This document shows, piece by piece, positions 56,056 to 64,000 of a stretch of DNA of 64,000 bases. Location of the stretch: contig CAZEJB010000013.1 in assembly GCA_964512635.1 (NCBI GenBank), positions 1-64,000 of the forward strand, in the 5' to 3' direction. Position numbers and translations under genes: made by a program. The DNA comes from JADZFO01 sp964512635 (lineage in GTDB: Bacteria > 4484-113 > JAFGCY01). Within the stretch, counting starts at the first letter, position 1, and the number at the start of each line of letters is the position of its first letter. The notes beneath the pieces are model-generated. The model searched no databases. It had not been told where the DNA came from and was given only the letters and a program-made list of their open reading frames with translations.

Positions 56056-59000
56056 TTAGTTTTGGCGCGCAAAATGCAGGATCCAATTCGCCGTTTGCGG
56101 CTGGGCAGCCGGATCGCCGGAGCCGACGAAGATGTTGGGCCGTCCGTCGTCCCCGCGGAGCAGCACGCAGGGCGCGCGGTCCTTGGGGAAGGCCAGCAGG
56201 TGGTCACTGAGCTCCTCGAAGCGCCAGTTGTCCGGCCCGTCGCGGACCCAGAGAATCACCTTGGCGAAGTGCGGCTCTTCGGGAGCAAGGGTGATTGATG
56301 TGCGGCCAAAGGTGGCGATCATCGGCTTCTCGACGCCGGCGTCGAGACAGGTGGCAAAGCCGAGCTCAGAGTAGGTCGAGACGAGCCCGCCGCCAAGATC
56401 CTGGAAGCTGAGATCAAAGCTGGAGACGGTTTCGATCTGCCAGTTGGCGCCGTCAAAGAAGGCGTACTTGAGCTCTCCGACCGGCACCGCCGGGTCGGCG
56501 TTCAGGTCGTAATAGGCCATGTGGCGCAAACCGCCGGGACCGGTCTCCTGTTGCACGCGCTTGCCGCAGTCGCTGTTTGCGCCATTCGCCCCGGCATCGA
56601 CGAGGGTGAAGCTGAAGCCGCCAGCGCCGTCGCCGCCGGCGAAATACAGGCTGCCGCGGTCGGGAGTGAAGCGGTTGGGCGCATAGCTGGTGCCGCGCTG
56701 CTCCGCGAGCCAGAGCTTGGCGCTGTCCGCCGGGTCGAGCAGAAGGTCAAGGTCGCGGCCGCTGAAGTTCGCACTGTCGAGGCTGAGCGCCCCGCCCCAG
56801 GCGCCGGAGCTGGTCTGCAGGTAGAAGTAATCCTCATCCGGTGGCAGGGCCGGGTTGATCAGTTCGGTATAGACCAGTGCGCGCTCGTCACCGCTGGCCG
56901 GGCCGATGGCGAGGCTGAGCATCGGGTTGGTGACCGTGTCTGTCGTCACAAAGGTGTCGTCGTCCCAGCTGTCAGTGCCCGTGCGATTGAGGACGCCGGC
57001 GAAATTCTGGTCGGCGAAGCCGATACACAGGCGGCCGTTTTGAGCATCCCAGACGGGCTCGAAAGCGCCGGTCTCATAGACGCTGAGGCCCGGGCCTTCG
57101 TCCTGCCAGACCGAGGCGGAATCCTGAAACAGATGCGTCAGGTGGGCGTCGGCCTTATCGTTGTAGACGAGGTGCATGTGCGCCGCCAGCGGTCCTGCGG
57201 CAGGCTCGACCACGCCGCGCATGGCGAAGACCTCGCCCTGCGGCAGGCTGAATTCACCGGAGCCGCCATCGAGGACGAAGGTATCCTGGTCCCAGCAGGT
57301 GGTGGTGGCCTGGACCGTCGTGTTGCCGTCCGTCAGCGGGGCTTCGTCCCAGAAGCCGGCGTAGGCCCGCAGCGCGATGAAATAGCGCAGGCCGTCATCG
57401 AGGCCCTCAATGGTGTAGCTATTGGAGCCCGTGCCGCTGTCCTCGATATCGCTGATCACGCTCGTGTTGCTGAAGGGGGCGTCAAGCTGCGGCGCCTGTC
57501 CAGCGCGGATAAAGATGCTGTAGCGCACCGGCTCGCCATCCGGGTCGGTCGCGCTGTCCCAGTTGACGGTGATGCTGTCGCAGTCGGAGGAAAGGCTCTG
57601 GACGCCGGCGTCTTCAGGCGTCGGCCAGCCGGGGGGCGAATCAATGCCAGCGGGCACATAGCTGCGCAGGTTGGACCGGAAGTTGCAGAGCATCTGGCTA
57701 TCTATGAGCGCAATGTGCGAACGCACCGGCCCCGGACCCGCGGGATGCAGCTCCTGGCGCAGGCGCCCCTGATAGTCATAAACCCGCAGGCTTCTGCCAG
57801 CGACAAAGAAGCGCTCGGCGTTTCCAGAAATGGCACCGGGCAGCGCGACGGAGGGCAGTGTTTCAACCGGGCTGGTCCACAAGTGTGCCAGCGAGTCGGC
57901 ATCCCAGGCGCTGATCGCGAACTGCGAATTGCCGTCCTGCAGGTCGTGGCCGAATAGACCGACAATCCGGCGACCTTCGACGCTGGCCGCTATCAGCGGA
58001 TCAGCGATGGATTGCAGGCCGGCGACAGCAAGGGTGTCCACCAGTGACAGGCTGTCAGCGCTGAACACGCTTAGATCAGCGCCAGGCGTTGAGGCGAACA
58101 GCCGCCGCTGCGTGTTGTCCAGAACCAGGCCCGGCGAAAGGTAATGCAGGGGATCAAGTTCGGCTGTCGCTGTCAGACCGGTGATAGCGCTCTGCTTCGC
58201 CTCTCCTTTCAGCAGATCGATGCGCACCAGCAGGCCGTCATGGCGCATGGCAAACAAATCGACAGCGTCGGTGGCCAGTGAGCGCCAGGAGTTCTGTGCT
58301 GCCTGCTGGGGCGGGCTGGGCTGATAGGCCCAGCTTTCCTCACCGCTGGCAACATGGATTGAGCGGATACTTCCATCCTCAAACGCAGAGAAAACATAGT
58401 CGCCCAGCAGCAGGAGATTGCCAGTTGCTGGGCCGGTGTCAGCCGAATAGTCCGTGCGTACAGCGCCGTCAACGATCGCGAGGCCGGCACCTGTCGGGAC
58501 TGCGGCCGTACTGTCAAAAACGCAGGGTGCGAAACGGAAGGTGGCTGGCAGGCCCCAGCCGCTCCAGGTGTCGAACAGCTCGCCGCTGGCGGATTCCAGC
58601 AGCTGGAGGCTTCCCAGGCTGCTAATCCCTATCCAGCCTGCCGCCGCTGCCAACGGCTCGTTCTGGTAAGGGAAGGCAGGGATCAAGGCTGTGGTCCAGT
58701 TCTGGCCTAAGGGCTCCTTCAGGTTGTTTAGCTGCGCGAAGCCTGTGCGCTCAATACTCCCTCGCTCATAGGGCCAGGGATCGCTACTTACCGCCAGCAT
58801 TGGCACCCGGGCCTGCAGCGAGACGCTGTTCTGCTCGCGCAGTCCGTCGCTGTCCTGCGCCTGCAGGTTCAGCGTATAGAAACTGCCGCGGGTCAGGCCT
58901 TCCAACAGATAGCTGTAAGGCGGATCGCCAGCAACATTGGCGCCCGGGATATCTATGCTGACCGTGCCGGGGTTGCCGACCGCCTGCTGGCCTTCGATGT

Positions 59001-60297
59001 AGCGCAGTTTGTAAGTCACCAGCGTGCCTTCCGGGTCGATGGCGCGCCCGAAGCCCAGGCGCAGCGCGCCGCTGCCGTCGCTGCCGCTGGCGCCGACCGC
59101 GCTGGTCAGGCCGATCGTGCTGTCCCAGAGCGGCGCGAGATTGGCCAGCGGGACTTCATAGCTGACATTGTTGCTGACGCGGCCCTCGCTGGCGGCTGCG
59201 CCGTTGCCACTCCAGGCGCGGACGTTCCAGGTGTAGGCCTTGCCGGGTTCAAGCTGGTCGGTGAATTCATAGCGCAGGCGTTCCTTACGCGCTTCGGGGC
59301 TGGCGGCATCCAAGACGGTACTGCGCCGGACGCTGGGAGAGCTGTCTCCCGGATGCAGGGGCGACATTTCCGTCGGGTCCGGATCAAGGCTGTCGTCGCG
59401 GTAGACCTGATAACCCTCGATACGGCGCTGGAAGTTCGCGCCGATGCGTGTCAGGTCCTGCACGTTGACAACGCCGTCCATGGAGCCGTCGATAATCTCC
59501 AGCCGCTTCGGGGTGGGGCTGTCGCTGACCTTCTGCTGATAGTTCAGGCCGATGGGGGTCAGGTCGGTGATCTCGACGATGCCGTTGTTGTTGTAGTCGC
59601 CAAGGTTGCGCTCTTCCCAGCTTAAGGTCGCCTCTGCAGCGCCGGGGCCGGGGGATACACTGAGCTCGGGGGCCGAGCCGGGGTCCTCATTGACGCTTGA
59701 AGCGCCGCGGTAGACCGGCTCGGCGCCGGCCATGAACTCCAGGCTCAGCAGGGCCGGAGCTTTGTCAGGCGCTGCTGCTCCGCGCCAGGGAGCTGTGCGG
59801 GCGAGGCCGATGATGACGACATCCCGCAGGCGATGCGGAACGCTGAGCAGCAGGTACTGACCATCCCAGGCGCTATCCTGCGCCGCGGACTGGAAGCTGA
59901 GTTGCTGGTCGGGATAGGTGACGTAGAGATACAGGTCGTCCGGCACTGCGCCATCCGCGAGTAGCTCAAAGCGCGTGCGGGCGGTATCGGCCCCGACAGT
60001 CCGGCGCAGGGACAGGCCGTCCCAGTCGTTCAGCACCCGGCCAGCGGCATCGATCAGATGGAAGCTGAGGCCGGCGACGCGCGGACCGGGCTGGGTACGC
60101 AGCCAGGCAGCTGAGTGGTCGAAATCCGGAGAAGTAGTTTCTCCGGGATGAACGTCTCTTTGCTGCCCGCCACAGGAAAGGAGCAAGGCGAGCAGGGACA
60201 GCAGCAGGCAGTTTAGAAGTGGCGGGAGCGGCGGAGCAGCAACTGGCTCGGCCTCACAGCGGCGGCCCGAAGGACAGGCCGCCGGCCCACGAGGCAT
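56056..60297 (-). CDS. Large lipoprotein with dockerin-like repeats and Fn3 domains
   Basis: The 1413-aa protein has a lipoprotein signal (LLLSLLALLLSCGG; lipidation at Cys), dockerin-like calcium-binding repeats DYNNNGIVEITDLTPIGLNY and DGSMDGVVNVQDLTRIGANF, Fn3-like segments (GYQVYRDDS, YEFTDQLEPGKAYTWNVRAW), a PQQ/beta-propeller-like middle (DGSIRSIHVASGEESWAYQP) and a C-terminal WD-type region. Probably anchored on the cell surface for carbohydrate or protein binding. The ATG at 60297 overlaps the deacetylase stop (TAATG). Host gene. Confidence 0.72.
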   Translation of the reverse strand: MPRGPAACPSGRRCEAEPVAAPPLPPLLNCLLLSLLALLLSCGGQQRDVHPGETTSPDFDHSAAWLRTQPGPRVAGLSFHLIDAAGRVLNDWDGLSLRRTVGADTARTRFELLADGAVPDDLYLYVTYPDQQLSFQSAAQDSAWDGQYLLLSVPHRLRDVVIIGLARTAPWRGAAAPDKAPALLSLEFMAGAEPVYRGASSVNEDPGSAPELSVSPGPGAAEATLSWEERNLGDYNNNGIVEITDLTPIGLNYQQKVSDSPTPKRLEIIDGSMDGVVNVQDLTRIGANFQRRIEGYQVYRDDSLDPDPTEMSPLHPGDSSPSVRRSTVLDAASPEARKERLRYEFTDQLEPGKAYTWNVRAWSGNGAAASEGRVSNNVSYEVPLANLAPLWDSTIGLTSAVGASGSDGSGALRLGFGRAIDPEGTLVTYKLRYIEGQQAVGNPGTVSIDIPGANVAGDPPYSYLLEGLTRGSFYTLNLQAQDSDGLREQNSVSLQARVPMLAVSSDPWPYERGSIERTGFAQLNNLKEPLGQNWTTALIPAFPYQNEPLAAAAGWIGISSLGSLQLLESASGELFDTWSGWGLPATFRFAPCVFDSTAAVPTGAGLAIVDGAVRTDYSADTGPATGNLLLLGDYVFSAFEDGSIRSIHVASGEESWAYQPSPPQQAAQNSWRSLATDAVDLFAMRHDGLLVRIDLLKGEAKQSAITGLTATAELDPLHYLSPGLVLDNTQRRLFASTPGADLSVFSADSLSLVDTLAVAGLQSIADPLIAASVEGRRIVGLFGHDLQDGNSQFAISAWDADSLAHLWTSPVETLPSVALPGAISGNAERFFVAGRSLRVYDYQGRLRQELHPAGPGPVRSHIALIDSQMLCNFRSNLRSYVPAGIDSPPGWPTPEDAGVQSLSSDCDSITVNWDSATDPDGEPVRYSIFIRAGQAPQLDAPFSNTSVISDIEDSGTGSNSYTIEGLDDGLRYFIALRAYAGFWDEAPLTDGNTTVQATTTCWDQDTFVLDGGSGEFSLPQGEVFAMRGVVEPAAGPLAAHMHLVYNDKADAHLTHLFQDSASVWQDEGPGLSVYETGAFEPVWDAQNGRLCIGFADQNFAGVLNRTGTDSWDDDTFVTTDTVTNPMLSLAIGPASGDERALVYTELINPALPPDEDYFYLQTSSGAWGGALSLDSANFSGRDLDLLLDPADSAKLWLAEQRGTSYAPNRFTPDRGSLYFAGGDGAGGFSFTLVDAGANGANSDCGKRVQQETGPGGLRHMAYYDLNADPAVPVGELKYAFFDGANWQIETVSSFDLSFQDLGGGLVSTYSELGFATCLDAGVEKPMIATFGRTSITLAPEEPHFAKVILWVRDGPDNWRFEELSDHLLAFPKDRAPCVLLRGDDGRPNIFVGSGDPAAQPQTANWILHFARQN

Positions 60298-61064
60298 TAC
60301 CAGACGTAACCGCCGATAGTCCAACCCTGCGCCTCCAGTTCTGTTATCAGCAGGCTGTCCCCGAGCAGCGCCAGCTCGGCCTCGCGTTCCTCCTGATAGG
60401 AGGTTCGCTCGTAGGCCAGCATGTCCACGATTCCCGGGTGGCACATTACCTCAACCACGGAGCCCTGGATACGCTCCAGCGCGCTGAGCAGGCTGTCCCG
60501 TTCAATATTGTTATAACCGAAGAAGCCTTCGTAGAAGTACTCGGGGGCCGGGACACCGGCGGCCCAGGCGCGCCCGTACTGCTGGCTGCGTACCCGCAGG
60601 CCGACCCGCCGGGCCAGCGCGAGATCCAGTACGCTGGGGAAGAGTGGATCAAGCAGGTGGGTGTGGTGATGGCTGTCGATATGGTCGATGGCTATGCGCA
60701 GCGCTTCGAGCTGGTCAAGCTGGGCCCACCATTCGCGCAAAGCGGCATCACGCATTGCCTGGGGCTCCCAGGTCTCGGCCTGCAACGCCAGCTCTTTGTT
60801 GAAGCGGCCATCCGGCAGCAGCAGTTCAGCGGGATAGTCCGAGCTCAGGGGCCTGCCGGTGGACAGGTTAAGATGCGCGCCGACGGACAGGCCGCTCTCC
60901 ATCAGCGCCCGGGCTTCGTCTTCCGTGACGAAGTTGGCCATCACCGAGGTGCTGCGCACCACGCCGGAGGATGCGGCGAGGATGCCCGCGCTGATGCTTG
61001 GGCTCAGGCCGTAATCGTCCGCGTTGAAGATCAGAGTACGCTTGCCGCCGTTGACTGCCGACAC
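60297..61064 (-). CDS. YdjC/ChbG-family carbohydrate deacetylase
   Basis: The 255-aa protein has the YdjC metal-site motifs: LIFNADDYGLSPSISAGI, HIDSHHHTHLLDPLFP and VVEVMCHPGIVD. These enzymes remove acetyl groups from N-acetylated sugars (for example chitobiose or related glycans) with a divalent metal. It is cytosolic and forms a translationally coupled host operon with the lipoprotein and transglutaminase genes. Confidence 0.87.
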   Translation of the reverse strand: MSAVNGGKRTLIFNADDYGLSPSISAGILAASSGVVRSTSVMANFVTEDEARALMESGLSVGAHLNLSTGRPLSSDYPAELLLPDGRFNKELALQAETWEPQAMRDAALREWWAQLDQLEALRIAIDHIDSHHHTHLLDPLFPSVLDLALARRVGLRVRSQQYGRAWAAGVPAPEYFYEGFFGYNNIERDSLLSALERIQGSVVEVMCHPGIVDMLAYERTSYQEEREAELALLGDSLLITELEAQGWTIGGYVW

Positions 61065-61067
61065 GCC

Positions 61068-63596
61068 TTAGCCTCCGCGTTTGTTCTTTTGCCGATTCTC
61101 TTCGATGCGCTGGGCCACCAGTGCGGCCAGTTCGGCCACGGCGTCCCGCGCCTGCCGGACTTCTTCCTGGCTGGGGGCTCCGGGTGCGTAGGCCGCTCGC
61201 TCATAAAGCGGCAGCAGGCGCTGCAGGGGCACGCCGAGCGGCTGATACTCCTGCACGGCTGCGCCAAAGGCCCGCCGCGCCGTCATGCCGACGTCCCCGC
61301 GAGCCAGACCGATGCGCTCAAGCTGGCGCAGAGCCTGAAGGTAAGCCTCGATTACTGCGTTCTCGGCCCGCAGCGGAGGCAGGCGGCGCTGGCCCATCCT
61401 TCCTCGCAGACGGATATAGGCGAAGAGGATCAACACGACCACCGCCAGCAGGATCAGCGACTGCGGCCCATGGCGCAGCATCAGCGACCAGAGCTGGCGC
61501 AGGGTGTCGACGATCAAGCGCTGGGTAGCCGCGGGGTCAAGGACAAAGAGGTTAGTCAGGAAGTCGATAACGCTGCGGATGCTGCGCATTGCGCCGCTGC
61601 CGCCGCCCTGGCTTTCTGAGCCCGCCGGGCTGGGGTCCCAGGTGATCCAGCCGTAGCCGTCGAAATAGACCTCGACCCAGGCGTGAGCGTTGCTGGCCTT
61701 ATAGACATAGGCGTTCTCGACCAGGCTGAAGGTGCCGGGGGCGTAGCCGCTGACAATGCGGGCCGGGATGTTGTTGAGCCGGCACATCACTGCCATCGCA
61801 CTGGCAAAGTAGCGGCAGTGGCCCTGCTGGCTGCCGAAGAGAAACTGCTCGGTGAACTCGTTGTCCGGGCGGATCTCGACGTAGTTGCGGGTGTACTCAA
61901 ACTCCTCGCCGTTGGTGAGGTAGTCGTAGATGTTCTGGACCTTGTCATAGAGGCTCGGCTGTGCGCCGGCGAAGCCGCGGCGGTTGGCGATTGTCTGGGC
62001 GAGTTTCACCACCCGCTCACTGATTGCATGGTACTGCTCGGGCTTGATCCCGAGGGCGGTCAACTCCTCGGGCTGCGGGTTTGTGCTGAGTGGCAGCTGA
62101 GTGTTGTGCTGGACGATGGAGGTCGGACCGGTGCTGATCACTTCCCGCAGTTCGGTGACTTTGTAGTTCACTTCCAGTGAGCGAACGGTGTAGCTGAAGC
62201 CCTTGGCATGGTCCAGCTTGTCGAGGTCGCGGGCCCGCAGGCAGCTGGCCGCATCCAGCATCGGCTGATCGGCCAGGTTGCCATCGCGCGCCAGACTGAT
62301 GTTCTCGATGCGATAGGGTGCGTACATCGCAAAATAGAACGGCGGCTGGATGTCCAGCAGTTTGATATCCTGGTGCACTTCGGCATAGCGCGGTTCGGCT
62401 GCCTGGTTGGCCGACCAGACAGGATTCTTGGAGACCACGACTCCCTTGGCCCGCAGCTTCTCGGCAATCTTCTGGATCGGGAAGTCCAGCAGCGGCACCT
62501 TGAAGGCTGTATCGGGCTCGTTTGAACTCTGGACCACGGCGGATATCGACTCGAGCCCTTCGGGCAGGGCATCACGGTATTTGTCATCGGCCTTGCCGCC
62601 ATGCCGCGCCAGCAGAGTGTTGGTCACGACATCCTGCATTTCCGGGGACTTGACCCAGCCGCTGCCGGTGTATACATCGTAGACCTGGGCCCTCAGATAG
62701 CCGGCGCGGTGACTCTTCATCTGCAGCACCGGACGCGGGTCAGCGGTCAGCTTGCTGCCGCTGGACAGGTCGAAGTCGCTGCCGAGCCCGACTTCGGCTT
62801 CGCGCTGCAGGTCACCTTTGGAGTTGCGCTTATTGCGGTCGGGGTTGGAGCCGCTCTGGTTTTTGTCCACCGGGTCGACAGGCGGGGCGGTATTGATCAG
62901 TGGACTTCGCGCGCCTTCTTCGCTGTGTGGAGTGACCACAAAGGCGATGGCCGACAGCACGATCAGTCCAATCACCGCCCGCAGCAGCATGGCCAGAAAC
63001 TGGCCGCCAACTTCGATGCGCGTCTCGCTGACGGCATCGGACATGTCAGTGCCGACGGTCTGGCTGACGCGGGTAGCCACTTCGATCTGGCTGGCGGCAT
63101 AAAGCGAGCAGCCGGCGCAGAAGAGGAAGATGGGCAGCATCAGCATCAGCTTGAGGTCATAGCTCTGATGCGCGCTGTAGATGATGAAGATGACGCAGAC
63201 GAGGATGATGAAGCGGTGGTCGCTGGGGGCAAAGGCCTTGAAGGAAAGCAGCACCATCAGCAGGCCGAGCAGCACGCCCAGCGTCCCGCCGGCGAGCCAG
63301 ATGTCCTGCTGCAGTTTCAAGAAGAAGAAGACCGACAGGCCGATGGCGACAAAGGAGACGCCGTAGGTGGTCCAGGAGCGCCAGCGCGGGGCCAGATTAA
63401 AGGCATAAACAAATCCGGCGGTCAGCGCGAGACTGAGCCATATGTTGAGCACCAGCTCGTCGAGGGCGAGATGGAGGATCTGGATCGCCAGCAGGCCGCT
63501 GAGATAGGTCCACAGATACAGAAAGCGGCGCGCCTTGGGCGCGAGGTCCAGGGCGACGGTGTTCAGGCGGTGCAGGGTGGCGCGGGGCACGCTCAT
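61068..63596 (-). CDS. TgpA-like transglutaminase membrane protein
   Basis: The 842-aa protein has N-terminal TM helices (about five to six in residues 30-180), one more TM near 210-230, a periplasmic transglutaminase-like domain with the catalytic triad in GHCRYFASAM (Cys), NAHAWVEVYF (His) and ITWDPSP (Asp), a late TM (LILLAVVVLILFAYIRL) and a C-terminal DUF4129-like helical part. TgpA-type proteins cross-link or modify periplasmic proteins and are typically next to DUF58 and MoxR genes. Its ATG overlaps the DUF58 stop (ATGA). Confidence 0.87.
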   Translation of the reverse strand: MSVPRATLHRLNTVALDLAPKARRFLYLWTYLSGLLAIQILHLALDELVLNIWLSLALTAGFVYAFNLAPRWRSWTTYGVSFVAIGLSVFFFLKLQQDIWLAGGTLGVLLGLLMVLLSFKAFAPSDHRFIILVCVIFIIYSAHQSYDLKLMLMLPIFLFCAGCSLYAASQIEVATRVSQTVGTDMSDAVSETRIEVGGQFLAMLLRAVIGLIVLSAIAFVVTPHSEEGARSPLINTAPPVDPVDKNQSGSNPDRNKRNSKGDLQREAEVGLGSDFDLSSGSKLTADPRPVLQMKSHRAGYLRAQVYDVYTGSGWVKSPEMQDVVTNTLLARHGGKADDKYRDALPEGLESISAVVQSSNEPDTAFKVPLLDFPIQKIAEKLRAKGVVVSKNPVWSANQAAEPRYAEVHQDIKLLDIQPPFYFAMYAPYRIENISLARDGNLADQPMLDAASCLRARDLDKLDHAKGFSYTVRSLEVNYKVTELREVISTGPTSIVQHNTQLPLSTNPQPEELTALGIKPEQYHAISERVVKLAQTIANRRGFAGAQPSLYDKVQNIYDYLTNGEEFEYTRNYVEIRPDNEFTEQFLFGSQQGHCRYFASAMAVMCRLNNIPARIVSGYAPGTFSLVENAYVYKASNAHAWVEVYFDGYGWITWDPSPAGSESQGGGSGAMRSIRSVIDFLTNLFVLDPAATQRLIVDTLRQLWSLMLRHGPQSLILLAVVVLILFAYIRLRGRMGQRRLPPLRAENAVIEAYLQALRQLERIGLARGDVGMTARRAFGAAVQEYQPLGVPLQRLLPLYERAAYAPGAPSQEEVRQARDAVAELAALVAQRIEENRQKNKRGG

Positions 63597-64000
63597 GCCT
63601 CACCGTCCTCGCCGATGGCCGCCACCGGCAGTTCCGGCTCGGGCAGCAGGGCCTCGGCGCTGAGCATCTTCGATGAACTGGCCACGCTGCCGCCGCGGGA
63701 TTCGCTGGCAGTGATGGCGCGCTTGAACACATCCGTCAGCACGCGGGAAAGATCGTCTTTGTACTGTACGTCGACCACGTGATAGCCCGGCCGGTAGCGG
63801 CTGGTTTTTTCTGCTGCGGACTGCTTTTCGTTCCAGCCGCCGCGGGCGCGCTCAAAGCTCGATTTGTCGAAGTTGACCACGGTGATGCCGCGGTAGCGCA
63901 TCCCCATCAGGCCCAGTCGCTCCCAGGCTTCCATGCTGGGGTTGCAGGTCAGGACCACGAGACTTGAACCCTGGGGCAGGTAGTGCACGATGAGTCGTTT
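63593..64000 (-). CDS. DUF58/VWA-type protein, C-terminal part (partial)
   Basis: The frame enters from the right edge and ends at 63593, leaving 135 residues. It begins KRLIVHYLPQGSSLVVLTCN and has GLMGMRYRGITVVNFDKSSF and a C-terminal acidic tail. This matches the end of DUF58 proteins encoded directly upstream of TgpA-like genes. The VWA-like part lies outside the window. It probably works with a MoxR ATPase in surface protein maturation. Confidence 0.72.
   Translation of the reverse strand, partial: KRLIVHYLPQGSSLVVLTCNPSMEAWERLGLMGMRYRGITVVNFDKSSFERARGGWNEKQSAAEKTSRYRPGYHVVDVQYKDDLSRVLTDVFKRAITASESRGGSVASSSKMLSAEALLPEPELPVAAIGEDGEA

Noticed and set aside
1..64000. CRISPR arrays, tRNA or rRNA genes
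   Set aside because: I saw no regularly spaced repeats of CRISPR size and no cloverleaf or rRNA signatures. The only regular tandem arrays are the 32-bp REP units and a 7-bp microsatellite.

Overview
The window is a high-GC bacterial chromosome carrying one apparently complete prophage. The lipobox and signal-peptide proteins and the TgpA/DUF58 cell-surface operon suggest a Gram-negative-type envelope. The large lipoprotein has dockerin-like EF-hand repeats of a kind I associate with poorly cultured phyla, but I cannot name the taxon. I see no tRNA, rRNA or CRISPR array.

Host flanks. On the left are the 3' end of a von Willebrand-type protein gene, a RAYT (REP-associated tyrosine transposase) gene bracketed by its REP hairpins, and an orphaned 3' fragment of a family B DNA polymerase gene (polB). 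On the right are polB itself, a 1413-aa dockerin-like/Fn3 lipoprotein, a YdjC/ChbG-type deacetylase, a TgpA-like transglutaminase and the end of a DUF58 gene, all on the minus strand.

Prophage (about 1.34 to 53.77 kb, about 52.4 kb). It uses a large serine integrase and is inserted inside the 3' end of polB. The phage supplies a diverged replacement 3' end, so polB stays intact, and the integrase gene overlaps that replacement antisense by 122 bp. From left to right: (a) 1.4-7.6 kb, accessory genes: small membrane and zinc-ribbon proteins, a palindrome-controlled regulon, a two-gene cassette between inverted repeats, a DUF4145 gene and a Panacea (SocA-like) antitoxin gene coupled to a two-TM protein; (b) 7.7-33.3 kb, a leftward late operon with Mu-like head genes (terminase, gp29-type portal, gpF/MuF, gpI protease, gpT capsid, gp36, gpG) and a siphovirus-like long tail (tail tube, frameshifted chaperone, tape measure, Dit-like and baseplate proteins, fibre), then lysis genes and a Dam methylase; (c) 33.9-46.7 kb, a leftward early operon with a primase-helicase, AAA+ ATPase, a 995-aa unknown, ASCH protein, CHC2/Toprim primase and many zinc-finger proteins joined by ATGA-type overlaps; (d) 46.9-53.8 kb, the rightward lysogeny arm with repressor, secreted proteins, SNase-like nuclease, P63C protein and integrase.

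The strongest unusual signals are two programmed -1 frameshifts. The first is the expected tail-chaperone type, at T TTT TTC. The second lies at the end of the portal gene: A AAA AAC in the correct phase, followed 12 nt later by a perfect 14-bp hairpin. It leads into a MuF frame that has no ATG, GTG or TTG before its conserved part and predicts a 917-aa portal-MuF fusion. Other notable points are the polB 3'-end exchange, three promoters sharing the palindrome CTTGCGCGCAAG or its core, the PanAT-like pair, and a repeated promoter/leader that would give leaderless GTG starts.
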